Source of the DNA: Aphidius gifuensis
Lineage: Eukaryota > Arthropoda > Insecta > Hymenoptera > Braconidae
Assembly: GCF_014905175.1 (NCBI RefSeq)
Contig: NC_057789.1
Span: 2,046,001-2,110,000, forward strand
Direction: 5' to 3'
Length of the DNA: 64,000 nt
Under the pieces are notes generated by a model. It saw only the letters and a program-made list of their open reading frames with translations. It made no database searches and had not been told where the DNA came from. Numbering within the stretch: position 1 is the first letter of the stretch; each line of letters begins with the position of its first letter. Both the position numbers and the translations under genes were made by a program. Shown piece after piece: positions 12,938 through 25,600 of this stretch.

Positions 12938-14590
12938 GATCATCCTGGTCTTCGTGGCACCCCATTGGCAATGCTCGCTGCTCAGTGTAACAAATTGAGC
13001 AATAAGAGTCCACCACCCCTTGCCGATGCTGCAGTTGGCAAAGGTTTTCATCCATGGAAAAAGAGTCCACAAAGTAGCGGCAGTTCACCACAACATCCTG
13101 GATCAGGCGGAGGAGGAGGAGGAGGTGGCGGAGGATGTACGACAACTGGAGTGACGCAGAGACCAACAGCGACAAGCAGTGCAGGTAGCACCGGCGGTGG
13201 TTATGCACGAGCACCAATAACATCATGTGCATCAACAGCCCCACAATATGGTAGTGACTTGTACTTTCCTGGTACAGCATCAGCACAACCAGCTGATCCA
13301 CATCATCATCAAAATAGTTTATTGGGAAAAGTTGAAGGTGCAACACTTGGTTCAGTATATGGAAGACATCCATATGAATCATGGCCTTTTAATACAATGA
13401 CTGGTGCAACACACGGTGGTATTAAAGCTGGTGATGGCTGGTGGGATGTTCATGGTGCTGCTACTGGAGGTTGGCTCGATGTTAGTGGCACTGTGGGCGT
13501 TCATGCACAAATGGCAAATTATGGTGCTGATTATTCAACAAGTTTGGCATTAGCTGGTAATCATTTGTTATCATCAGCAACATCAGCTGGTCATAATTTA
13601 TTACAAGATACGTACAAGTCAATGTTACCTGGTGGACCACCTGGTTTTGGGCTACACTCACATCACAGTCCTGGTGGTGGAGGTGGTGGGGGTGGTGGTG
13701 GTGGTATTAATGGTGGTAATGGTGGTAATGTTGGTAACAATGGTAATGGTGGTGGTGCTGGAAGTCCTCAAGGTGGTGCAGGTGGTGGTGTCAGTCAGGC
13801 ACCATCACCACGTTCACAAAGACGTTATACTGGTCGTGCAACTTGTGATTGTCCAAATTGTCAAGAGGCCGAAAGACTTGGTCCCGCCGGTGTTCATTTG
13901 AGGAAGAAGAACATTCATAGCTGTCACATACCTGGATGCGGCAAGGTCTACGGGAAGACATCACATCTGAAGGCCCACTTACGGTGGCACACTGGTGAGC
14001 GACCGTTTGTTTGCAACTGGCTTTTCTGTGGCAAGCGGTTCACACGTTCGGATGAGTTGCAGCGGCACCTTCGAACCCACACCGGCGAAAAGAGATTCGC
14101 CTGTCCGGTCTGCAACAAGCGGTTCATGCGCAGCGATCATCTCGCGAAGCACGTCAAGACCCACAGCAGCAACAGCTCCAGCGGCGCCAGCAAGGCCAAG
14201 GGGGGAGCGGGGAGCTCCTCAGCAGAGTCCTGCTCAGACAGCGAGGACAACGTGAGCCAGCAGAGTCCCAATTCGGTAGTCCCGGGTGTACCAGTGACAC
14301 CACAGTCAGCCAACTCGGGCCAACAACAATTACAACAACAATCGGGTCAAGTGGGACTGGCAGCGGTGTCACAGGGCTCCCAGGACACCAACGTAGTAGT
14401 AACATCACAGGTCAATCACCATCAAACGACAACACCCATGACTCCAATGCAGATGCAACCCATGACCCCACCACCAATGACTCCACACCATCCCCACCAC
14501 CCTCATCTCCCGCCTCTAATGCACCATCCACATCATCACGCAACATCCGTACAATCGCACCATCCACACGCGGGGATGAGCATGCACTGA
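12938..14590 (+). CDS. Sp8/Sp9: Sp-family zinc-finger transcription factor, Sp8/Sp9 group (orthologous to Drosophila Sp1); main exon
   Basis: Sequence-specific nuclear transcription factor of the Sp6-9 group; relatives act in appendage outgrowth and head or neural patterning. The exon encodes 550 residues. The N-terminal motif TPLAMLAAQCNKL is at about 8-20 and KGFHPWKK follows. HPYESWPF and a WWDV...GWLDV block mark the Sp8/9 group. The Btd box with CDCPNC starts at residue 303. Three C2H2 fingers lie at 329-351 (13922-13990), 359-381 (14012-14080) and 389-409 (14102-14164), with TGERPF and TGEKRF linkers and the Sp recognition helices KTSHLKA, RSDELQR and RSDHLAK. Poly-Gly tracts lie before the Btd box and a Ser/Gln/His/Pro-rich tail follows the fingers. 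The frame can be opened at TTG 12965, but that is not a start: the protein continues upstream through a splice. ATG 12971 would give a shorter form, as one vertebrate SP8 isoform has. The buttonhead/Sp5 group is less likely. Confidence 0.95.
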   Translation, partial: DHPGLRGTPLAMLAAQCNKLSNKSPPPLADAAVGKGFHPWKKSPQSSGSSPQHPGSGGGGGGGGGGCTTTGVTQRPTATSSAGSTGGGYARAPITSCASTAPQYGSDLYFPGTASAQPADPHHHQNSLLGKVEGATLGSVYGRHPYESWPFNTMTGATHGGIKAGDGWWDVHGAATGGWLDVSGTVGVHAQMANYGADYSTSLALAGNHLLSSATSAGHNLLQDTYKSMLPGGPPGFGLHSHHSPGGGGGGGGGGGINGGNGGNVGNNGNGGGAGSPQGGAGGGVSQAPSPRSQRRYTGRATCDCPNCQEAERLGPAGVHLRKKNIHSCHIPGCGKVYGKTSHLKAHLRWHTGERPFVCNWLFCGKRFTRSDELQRHLRTHTGEKRFACPVCNKRFMRSDHLAKHVKTHSSNSSSGASKAKGGAGSSSAESCSDSEDNVSQQSPNSVVPGVPVTPQSANSGQQQLQQQSGQVGLAAVSQGSQDTNVVVTSQVNHHQTTTPMTPMQMQPMTPPPMTPHHPHHPHLPPLMHHPHHHATSVQSHHPHAGMSMH

Positions 14591-14898
14591 GCCCGGTGGG
14601 GCCCGGTGGAACCACAACGGGCTCCCTGGGCTCCCCATCACTATCCTCCTACCCCCTTAACATGAATAATTTCATTCATCAACAACATCATCTTCATCAA
14701 AATCATCAACATCATCATTCCCATCAACAACAACAACAACAACAGCAACAACAACAGACATACAATCACTATCAACAAAATCGTCAAAACAATAACAACA
14801 ACAATAATAACGCCTACTCAATCACACAAAATCCTGGAACTCCAGGCAATGCTCAGACTCCATCCCCCTCATCCCCCGCACCTGTACATAGTCTTTAA
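14591..14898 (+). pseudogene. out-of-frame open stretch after the Sp stop: possible shifted or alternative C-terminus
   Basis: Directly after the Sp TGA, the frame one base behind reads through this stretch to TAA at 14896-14898. It is also open for several hundred bases back under the Sp tail. It encodes Pro/Gly/Ser, then His/Gln-rich sequence and a poly-Gln run from (CAA/CAG)n at about 14728-14757, then Asn and Pro/Ser: the low-complexity type common in insect transcription factor tails. Base composition resembles the exon, not the A+T-rich 3' flank. A one-base loss (real or an assembly error) near 14588 would explain it, as would alternative splicing inside the exon. It may also be just a CAA-rich 3' UTR. 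There is no ATG near its beginning. Confidence 0.35.
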
Positions 14899-15330
14899 AT
14901 TCCTATATCGCATTAATTCCTCCTTATCCTCCTCAATTGTATCCTCTCATGATATTCTGATCCAACTACGACACTTATATATTTAATATACTTGAATTCC
15001 AAGTAAGATAAAATGAAAATAATAATAATAATAATAATTATAATTATAATATTAATAAAAATAGGAAAATAATTATCCTTTTATCACATTACACAGCTAT
15101 AATGCATCGACACAAAATATTACACGCATCACACATTTACTTTCTTTTTTTTCCTCAATTTCTGTCTCCTCTCTCTCTCTCTCTTTCTGTCTCTGTCTGT
15201 ATCTATCTTTTTATGACTGTCTTTGTTGTCAAATTTTAATCTACTTGTAAATACTATACATAGCGCGTGAAAGATAAATATTATATTATTAGAGTGATAT
15301 AATATTGTATTGAAATAAAAAAAAAAAAGA
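14899..15330 (+). other. probable 3' UTR of the Sp gene with polyadenylation signals
   Basis: A+T-rich sequence after the last open frame. AATAAA occurs at 15054-15059 and 15314-15319; the second precedes a long A run. An (AAT)n tract at about 15017-15038 and a (CT)8 tract at 15169-15184 are present. Which signal is used cannot be told from sequence. Confidence 0.45.
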
Positions 15331-17325
15331 AAAAAAAAAAAAAGATAATGTTTTAATTAAAAAAAAAATTGAAAATAAAAATCAACAATTACACAGTACA
15401 CGTACACTTACATATAAATATATATGCGTTCGGTTGAATCGACGCGGTTGTACGATATTATATTATAATCTCAGCCCAGATTCCACGCGTCTTAAAATTA
15501 TTAATTAATAACAGTGCAAGTTAGCGACAGGTGATGGGCATAAATGTATTTTTATTAATATTATTTCGAAAAAAAAAAAATCTATTTTTCTTCAACAATA
15601 ATAATATATCACGAAGAAATATAGCTTTTTTTTTTATTTATCTTTTTTTCTATATTTATATTTGTTTTTAATTTTTTCTTTTATCAGAACTCCCAGCCCG
15701 TTGCAACTTTTGAGCAAAAAAGACGCGTGGAAACTTGTATAATGTGTACACTTTCGGATGGTGCCCCATATCACGCCCACCCGTTTAAATAAATAAAAAA
15801 AAAAAAAACTTAGTATCTTTACTACTATTAATTATTAATTATTAATTAACTGAATTATTATTGAAGTATTATTATATGAAAAAAAAAAAAAACCAACAAA
15901 TTATGAAATTCATTTTAAAGAGATAAAAAAAAAAATTAATAAATGATGCTTTTGTGAGTACGAAAGAAGCGTTAATGATTATTTATGATCACATATGCTT
16001 CCTAAACACACAGATCCCAACTTTATTCTTACTCTCTTTATTTTATTTTTTTTTGTTTTCTTTGTTTTATTATTAGATAAGTCGACCGTTGTTTGATTAT
16101 TGATAATTAATACTCGGTCTTTTTAGTCATTGCAATTTTATTTATTTAAAATAAAAAAGTTTAATAAGCGGTTGCAACAACACACGATCATTTTTGTCAA
16201 ATATATTATTAAAATTATTAATAATTAATTGGAATAAATTAAAAATAAATTCATTTACCGGTTGTAATTTAAATTGTTTATTTAAAAATGCTTGAAAATG
16301 ATCCAGTGTCGTTGAAAATTCAACAATCGTCTTCAAATTTATCAACAATTATTTATGATAAATAAAATTGAAATAATTAAAACCCCGATTACTAATATCA
16401 ATTGTAATTATTAATTTTATTTTTAACCAAATTTCCAAGGTCTGAATGCATATATATTTCTACGATATCCACGAATGAAAAATTAGATTTAATAAATTCA
16501 ACATAATAATATCATACTTAGCCCCAGCACCAATGACAAATTCTCGTGTCAATAAATAATAGAAAATCATTGTCAAAAAGTAAGGGGGGAAAGTCGTATA
16601 AAGGGTAGATGAAAAAGAAAAAAAAAAAGAGCAGATCTTTTTTTTTTTTTTTTTTTGCGGCAAGTAATATCGCACGGGCTGTTAGTTCCCGGATTTTTTG
16701 AGCCATGAAATGTCCCGTCATAACATAAGCTTTTGCCCCCACTATTTTATGATGCACGTCGTTGTTGTATTATGTATATTTTATATATTTTTTTTTTTTA
16801 TTTTTCCCTCCACCACACGCTAATGTGACTATTCCATTTATCGGTTAATATATTTTACTTTTTTTCTGCCATCATCACATCAGCATTCGCGTTGGATTTG
16901 GGGTGCACTATCTACTTGAAAAAAAAAAAAAATATTTGTTCTATTAACTTGAATATCTTTCCTCTAAAAAAATAATAATAAAAAAAAAAAAATAAAATCC
17001 AGTTGTAAATTACAAAAATATGTAAATTATTATTTAATTTTTTTATTCATCATAAAATTTGCTGATTAAATTAATTAACAACGGGGCTTTGAAAAAGTAA
17101 ATTAAACAAATATTTTTTAAATTTTTTTCTATAGATAATTTGTATAAATATATAAACTAATTAATGGTCAACCTACAAGCACGAAAAAAAAAAAGCTTTG
17201 TTGTACTAAATGTTGATATAAAATTAAATTCATTTAAATTCAAAATTAATCCGTTGAAAGAGAATTGAAATACATGGAATTTGGATATTGTATATATCGT
17301 GCAGTCATGATGGCGCGCGTTTGGC

Positions 17326-17505
17326 ATGTTCGCAGTAGCAGACAATTTGGGAATAGCTGTTAATCAAACTGGGATAACCGATAGCAGTGCTCAATTTGGT
17401 ATTATTAGCGAGAATGACTTGGCTTCATCACCCTCATCAGAATCAATGGGACCAGAGTGGATACACGATACAACAGCCACTTCCGACTGCAATAAAATTT
17501 ACTAA
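17326..17505 (+). CDS. possible 59-residue ORF or terminal exon, not recognised
   Basis: ATG at 17326 opens 59 codons to TAA at 17503-17505. The composition is far less A+T-rich than the surroundings, and the product (Ser/Thr/Asp-rich, ending SDCNKIY) has no homopolymer runs, unlike other short frames here. An AATAAA overlaps the stop (17504-17509), which would suit a last exon. CAG at 17332-17334 could be an acceptor, though its pyrimidine tract is weak. An in-frame TGA lies a few codons upstream of the ATG. No family is recognised, and a conserved non-coding element is the main alternative. Confidence 0.22.
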   Translation: MFAVADNLGIAVNQTGITDSSAQFGIISENDLASSPSSESMGPEWIHDTTATSDCNKIY

Positions 17506-20500
17506 ATAAAAAACAATATTAAAAAATTAAATAATAATAATAATAATAACAATAACAATTAATAACAATAAAAATGAATTTGTTTTTTTTTCTTTTTTAT
17601 ATTCATTTGATATTGATGAATCCGTCTGGATTAAACAAGCAGAGATAAATAATAAGATCGTTATGCAAATCAGAAAATAGATGGGTATATATTTTGTTTA
17701 ATTTTTTTTTTGTATTTTTTACTAGTAAAGTTGGGGGTCATGCCACGACAATTCGCGGGGGGTGCGGTTAATGTTTAGTAGTGATGCTTTCAGCAGGGTG
17801 CCATTGCTTCTCGGTGATTTACCAACCCAAGGGTGGAGTTGCTTTTGGTATGGTTTGTTATTCAATTTAGAACGTTATCCCCTCAGCCACTGTTCGCATG
17901 CCAAATTTATATATATATATATTTTATAGCCGCATACATTTTATACAAATGTGTGATGCTTTTATTTTTACTCACGTATTATTTTTTCATACCCCCTCAC
18001 TGTGTCACAAACCAATCGTTCTTTGTTCCATTGTCGCAAAAAGAAATCAATAGTTATTTAAAAAAAAAAAAAATTTTTTTTATTTATTTTTCATCACGTT
18101 ATAATTAAGTTAATTTTAAGTTAATTTTATTTATTTAATCAATGATTTTTAATGCTCATTTTTTTTTTTTTTTCAATCATCTGTATGTAATTATAATTTT
18201 ATTTTATTTCAGATTTTTTTTTTTTTTTTTTCTTCTAGGCTTATGATTTTAATTAATTTTTATTTATTTTTTTTTTCTTATCTATGGCGAGCATTGACCA
18301 CGTGGGTGGTTTTTATGTTTTTGACACTAAACAGCATCACGCAATGACACAAGGAAATGATGTCAAAAAATTATTTTTTATTTTTTCCTAGTTAACAAAA
18401 TTTAAAAGGACCCCAAAATCATGTTAGATGACTTCTCATTTTACCAAAGTCCAAACCGACACATCACACACTCTCGTATGTTTTTTTTTAATTTTATTTT
18501 TTCTTCTTGATCTTTTTTATACTTTTTTTTTCTATTTGAAAAATTTATTTATTATTATTTTTGTTTATTTAACGAAAAAATAGGAAGCAATTTTTTTTCA
18601 TTTTTATATATTTTTGACATATTTTTCTATCGAGTTGATCGAGGAAATATTCAGTTTCAAATTTTCACCGGATATGGTTAATTTATTTTCGATGAAAAAA
18701 TAATAGTATATACTTATTTAAATTAAAATTATAATTATTGGCTTGTTTTTAAATTTGGGAAAAAATGGGTTAAATAATATTTGTGCTGGGGTGACATATT
18801 TCGAATGAAAAAATATATAAATTTTAATTCAAAAAATTTTCTTAATGACTGTTGACGTTAAGTAAACATCAAATGTTTTATTTTTTTTTTTTTTCTATTT
18901 TATAATTCTCTAGTTTATGCAATCGGAATCCATAAAGAGTCACGCTAACAAGGTCCTGGGGCATGTGGCCAACATGGAAGACCAGCCACACACAAATTAT
19001 TATTTACATTTTTTTTTTCTCTTCTATCTTTCTTTCAGTTGATGGGAAAGCTAATAAAAAAAAAAAAAAAGAAAAACAAGAATTAAAAATAATATATTAC
19101 AGCAAAAGACAAACACTTGTGTTGGGTGATATCTACAAACGAAAGACGTCTGGCACGCGCATCTTGTTACCAAAGTGCCGAAATTCAGTTGAGGTGCCTT
19201 TTAGTGGATCAACAACAGCATTAAAATTTTTTTGTCGGCAGTTATCCAAAGATCATACTTGACAAATATTTGAAAAAGAAAAATCCACTTGAAAATGACT
19301 ACATCATCATCATCATCACCAAAAATAACATCAATTTTTTGAGCTTTTTAATACCTTAAAAAAGCTCTCTATTTTCTGTAAATTTCACTTGAAAAAAACA
19401 ACAATTTATACCTGAAAAAAATTAATTTTATAAACTTGTAAAAAAAATAATAAATAAATAGTAATATTAAAAATTAATAAAGCTTTTAAAATAAATAATT
19501 TGATTAATTTAAATAAATTATATTCGTATTTTTTTAATAAATAAATTGAATAAATAATTTGGCTAATTAAACCTTGAATAAATGTAATTTTTATCCCTTT
19601 CCAAGTAGTGTAATTTTCTATAATTATACAGTGTCAATTATACAGCTGGATAATAATAAATTTGGTGTCACATAGACAAGAAATTTCTCATTAGGTCATT
19701 TAAAATAATTAATCATGGAACAAGTATATATAACAAGGGAAAATTTGACCCAGCTAATGGTCAACAAACACCACTTCTACGTTTGAACTTTCATTTATAA
19801 AATATGTATATTAAAATAGGGTCTTTATTTCTTATTTGGAAATATATATTATGTGGTCAGTATATGGATTTTTTTTATAGCCATAAAAATGATATCATTA
19901 TCACCCTATTTGACCAAATTGATCATCGTTAAAGGTCATTAAAGTATCTGGTTTATTATCACCAGGGAATTATAAATTTTTCCATTGAATTATTTTTTTC
20001 TTTTACATAAAATTTATACTTTAATTAACCTATTTAAAATAATCAATTCAAATCATTTTTATTAATTAATTTTAATTATTTAAATGTAAAAATATTTAAG
20101 TTGTATTTGGTAGTATTTTTGATAGAATTTACAAGACACTTTTTCAGCAAAAAATATCATATTTTTGTAACATATTTTGTTGGCATTTAACTGACAACGA
20201 TTTATGGTTTTATGTCAAGTTAACTGTCGGCCAAGTGACAACATCAAAAGAACACTTGCAGCCCTTTTTTATTCATAAAAAAAAATTATAGAAAAAAAAT
20301 AAATAGTGGCAGTAGGTAAGAGTTGGCATAACGTAATTTTGAAAAAAAAAAATCATATAAATAATAATATTTTTCTAAAAGCATTTTGACATTTTTATAA
20401 TCAATTATCATGATAATGACATTTTTTATTAAAATATAATTTACTCTAAAATAAGATACATTTATTTATAAATAATTTGGTGTTTTTTAATTTGTTTTTA

Positions 20501-21980
20501 TATCTGTTTATCTTTATGATAATATTGACTCGATCATGCAACGTGACGACGTCGGATTGATATCAAAAAATGAAAAATAAATAACAGAATAAATAAATAA
20601 ATAAAATATATTTTTGGTGTTGGGTATTAATTTGAACGTGAACATCATTCGTCATTTATTTTTGAATAAAAAACAATCATTCAAAAGCCGGCTATTATAA
20701 GCTGAAAACCATTCTTAAAAAAGAACAATGACAAGCAAAAATCAATTCAATATTTTTCGGTTATATCTGATTTAATAATCTCGGTAAATGAGATGAAGAA
20801 TAAATGTGTATAAATATACTGATGTGATAAATGGACATTAAGAAAAATAAAGTAATAAAAAATTGAAAAAAAAAAAAAAAAATTAAATAATAAAAAAAAA
20901 GGTTGAACCCACACACAACTTCCGGTTGCTTGACAACATCTTGCTCTTTGTCTCTCGTATTTTATGAATTGAGTTCAAGTGAAATGTGCGTGACCGACTT
21001 GAATTTTTCGAGTGTTTATTTATTTCATTGATAAATATAAATAAATATTAATTGTCAATTATAATTTGTAAGTTGAATAAATATATATTTTAAATGTCTG
21101 ATGCACTTTGCTGTTGGATTGTTGGATGATCACAAAAATAAGCAGTTTTTAAACTGCTTTTAAAGTCTTCCAAGACTTTGATTGTTTAATAATTTTGCGG
21201 TCACAAATTTGGATTGAATTATTAAAAAAAATAATGAGATTAAATTAACCTATGGTCGTTATTAATCTTGGTAAGTTAATTTGCTGTTTTTGTGGTTGAT
21301 GAGTTATAAAAACAACAGACAAAAATATGAGCATGTTGTTGGCCTATTTAATTTCATCAGTAGAGATGACTTGTCTACTTCCTGGCTAATATGGTTAACA
21401 CACATGTACACATCACTCGAAATCTACGGCTCATCAAAAAACAACCAATTTCAATCTGTTATTTTTGTAACTCTCAGTAAAAAAAATTTAAATAGAATAA
21501 AAAAAAAAATTTAAAAAACCTATTCATGTATTTAACAGAAGGAAGTACAGATAAATAATTTTGCAAATAATTTTTTATTTAAAATTTTTTAAATGTCAAA
21601 ATGTAATATTTTTAAAATTATTATTATTATTTTTAAAAAACGGAGAAGAATCATTTTTTATTTTTTAATATTTAAGAATTATTTTTAAATTTTTTAAATA
21701 TGATAAATGAAAAAATAATAAAAAATATTTATCATTGAAATTTAATTTTGAATTTAATTTTTATTATTTACTCTTGATATTTGGCTTTTTTGTTTGACAA
21801 ATTAATTTTTATTTAACAGAATAGAAAATATATTTTTATTTTCATTTAATTGTTTATTTTTTTTGGTTATTTCAGCTTGAATAAAATGAGTGTAGGTAAG
21901 GTTCATACACCTTGAATGAATTGCTAATTTAAAGGCGTCAAATGAGCTTCACAAATTGAATAAAATAAACGAGAAACCAT

Positions 21981-22045
21981 ATAGCTGTTACGTGGCCTGC
22001 CGCGGATAAAGACGTCAGCCGTGAATCACGCTAATTGCCAAGCAT
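21981..22045. promoter_or_regulatory. island with CRE-like and homeodomain sites
   Basis: AGACGTCAGC at 22010-22019 is the same 10-mer as at 10304-10313 and contains a near-complete CRE (GACGTCA). TAATTG follows at about 22032. The stretch CCTGCCGCGG just before is unusually G+C-rich for the window. Confidence 0.25.
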
Positions 22046-22666
22046 GATTAAACGTTTCATTCTTGGAATAAAAATATATATACCCTCCACGGACTTGCCA
22101 ACCCTATATCACATAACTGACTTTTTCCCCTTCAAAAAAATAGTCGACATGTATTTAAAAATTTAAAGACGCTATTGCACTTCTTTGACCATTCACACTC
22201 ATATTCTATTCAAGGTAATTTTTTTTTTTTCAATACGTAATAGGTCTTTACAATAAATTGTAAATTACTTTGCCTGTTTAATCACTTTATAAACAAGAAA
22301 TCAAGTTGTTAAAAATTCAACAAAGGAAAATATTAATACGTTTACTTAAAGTTTTTAATTTCATTTTACCAATACGTAAGGAAACTTTTTTAAAAAGAAT
22401 ATAATTTTACATACAAGTACATTTAATTGTTTGATAAAATTTAATACTTATTTTTTTATTTAATTTTATTTATTTAATTTTAAAAGTCTAGAGTTAACCA
22501 ATGAAGATGTAGCATAATTTATTCAATTATTAAACATAAGTTTACGTAAATCCATCTGCATAAAACACACCCACGTCCGGAAAAATATTCTAATAATTTT
22601 TCTGGTTGTATTGAATATCAATAGATTAAACCGACTTAAATATACGTAACTTTGTCGTTTCTGTTC

Positions 22667-22693
22667 TTGACACATTGTCGTTGATGGTGTCAA
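22667..22693. promoter_or_regulatory. inverted pair of TGACA-type sites
   Basis: TTGACAC (22667-22673) and GTGTCAA (22687-22693) form a perfect 7-bp inverted repeat with a 13-bp gap. TGACA is the core of TALE homeodomain (Homothorax/Meis) sites. Function is inferred. Confidence 0.2.
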
Positions 22694-25600
22694 ATATTTC
22701 TTTGCGGGATGTCATACACCACCGGAGGTATCCACCCACTGCCAAATACTGATTGATGTCCTAAAAAAAGTATCATTGCATAATGAGCATCATATCACAC
22801 CTAAAAAATAAAACCAACAAACTTTATTTATTTTTTTTATTTTTTTTTAAATTTTAAATTAACAAGAGGTAAACAAAAATTAATAAATACAAAAAAATTA
22901 AAAATTTATATGCTAGCCACATGCGAAACATCTGGCAATTTAACGTGAAAAACAGAAAGAGAATTTTGCACGATATGTAAAGATGAATATTTTCATACAA
23001 ATAAAAATATTTTTATTATTATTTATTGTTCTATATGCTGTATTGTTTACCGCTTTATAAAAATTCTACAGCTTAATTAAAAAATCAGTGTAACTGGTCA
23101 AGTGTAAAACTAGTATTATGATGTGTAAACAAAAAAAACAATAGAGCTTTTTGAATACACAAGACATCATGTGTACTAATATTAATATAAATTTTTTAAA
23201 TAATAATTTATAAATCATCACATCCAGTGTGAAATTGCTTGATAAGTTTAATTTATTCTGTTAATTAAATTACAATAAACAAATAAATGAATAAATAAAT
23301 AAATAAATGAATAAATTTTTAATCATAAATTCATATTAAAAAACAATCGACAATAATAATTATATTGTTGATTACTCGTGTGTTAATAATACTTAAAAAT
23401 AGCTAAACAATGACACAAGGTGTGGTCGAATATACCATTGTTTTATTCGTAATTAAAAAGAAGGTAATTCAAATATATCACCTGCGTAAAAATTTATTTA
23501 TTATATTTAATTTAATTATGTTTATTTGTTTTTAAATATTTAGATTTTTTTTGTTTTTGTTTTTTTCAGTTATAAGCACGCGCTAAATATATTTACGTCT
23601 CGTTGAATATGTCAAGGGTGATTTGAATTGAAATTAAGATGCTGATACGTTGTGACACAAAGTGCGAAAAGAACGACGGTTGGTCCATTACCCAGGGCGT
23701 TGGTCCATGATTGTAGTTTCACGCATCGTACCCTGGCCTGTCTTGTATATATATTTTTTTTTCTTACCCAAAAATATTTTTATTTAATTTATTTTTTTCA
23801 ACGGTTATTTTCAACTTATGAATTGCTGTCTTCCGTTCTTTTGATCCTCTTTATAAACCATCAACCGCAAAAGACAATTATTCCTTAAAATTAATATTGC
23901 ACATGCAGATATTTTTTATTGCAAATTTTATTTATTTATTTTTTTTTTTATTATGTATCATTATTATTTTTTTTTCTTTTCATTTGATGAGGCTTTATTG
24001 TGAATCATTGTTTGCATCGAATGTAGTATGTTCTCATGGTTAATTTTAATGTAATGTGTATGATGAGAGGTATGTACTGATCAGACTGATGATGAATGGA
24101 AATAAGAAAAATAAACATTGATCGAATATGGCGCCATGTTCATACCCAATCATCTTGTTTCCTCTTGTCGAGACTCGAGATGTTCGATAAATCCCATCAT
24201 CTTGTTGTGCTGTTTCTTGGGAGAAATTTAACATCAAGCTTCTGTTATAATCATCGTGAATAAAAGCTTCTGAAATAACCTAGAATTTTCTAGGCATCAG
24301 CATGATTATTTGATTACACTTTACAAAAAAAAAAAACAAACAAAAATTGTTTTTTAATAATATTCAAGTTTAGCTGCAAATTCGAATATAAAATTAATTT
24401 TTTTCACTGCTTTTAGCTGTTTTTAAAAAGCTCTACAAGCTTTATCATAATAATATTTTTTTAAACACCTGCTAGGTACAAAAAATCATCAAATAAATTA
24501 AAAAAAAATATCATACATTAATTTATTTTTCTGTATACTTTTATTATCATTTATTTTTAAAGAAAATTTTTCATTTAAAAGTTTTTTATTGTCATTCGTA
24601 TGTAACTAGCATTTATAATGAAAAACGAAAAAAAAAAAAAAGGGGTAAATTAAAATAACTGGAAAAAGTCATGTAGTTTATAAATATCTTGAAAATATAT
24701 GTGCACCTAGGCATTGATAGTAGTAATTTAATTTTTCCCTTACTTAAAAATACACTGGGTGGAATAAATAAATGTAAGAATCACAAGTCAATGATATTTA
24801 TACTATCCAATAAATGTGAAATGATTTAAATTTTCCACTGCATTAGTCATGAAACTTGGAAACATAATGATACAGTAAAACTTTATTATTTTTATATTTT
24901 TTAATAAACTTTTCATTGACTTTTCTTTTTATTACCATCAATAATTTTTTTTTTTTTTATTATAAAATAATATAAAACAAATTTTAAATTCCTAAAATAC
25001 ATATTTTTTTATTATTACAATATTATTAAAAATAACTAATTTATTAAACGTAAAAAAATAATATTTTTAATATTTATTCATCAAATGAATTGTTTATATT
25101 TTTTAGCCAAAAAAAAAGTGATAATAATTTTTATAAACAATTTAAATGAATACATAATTAAATTAAATTTCAATTGATAATTCTTTTGCTTTTAAATAAT
25201 TTTTATTGATCAAACGTGGAAAATTATAGACATAAATTATTTGAAAATTAGTAATTTATTATTTTTAGATAGTGTGATGAATTTGGTCATTGTTACACGC
25301 CTACTTTTTGGTCATTAAATAACGCTGAATAGTTCCCCAAACAGCAATGATTCCAAATGTCCCAAAATTGTATACGAATTCGATGCAAAAGAGATCAATT
25401 CCCAGAAAATAACCGGTGAAAATTGCAACGTATCATGCCGAGGAAAAATAAAAAAAAAAAAAGAAAAATCTGATAGAAATAGAGTTTACGAGACTTTTAT
25501 ATAGAAAACGAGAGTTTATTTATCACGCCTACCCCTGTGTGTATATAACATTATTTTTATACATGAAAAGTGTGACCCCTCGTGGGACCATTACCCGCGT

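Noticed and set aside
12831..13382. 183-residue minus-strand open frame over the Sp exon 5' part
   Set aside because: It is a mirror of the Sp codons and runs across the splice acceptor into intron sequence; it has no domain features.
13632..13901. Val-rich + strand frame inside the Sp exon
   Set aside because: Shifted reading of the GGT/GGA glycine repeats of the real frame.
13979..14408. Several open frames on both strands over and after the zinc fingers
   Set aside because: The local G+C-rich codons remove stops in other frames; only the Sp frame shows C2H2 spacing.
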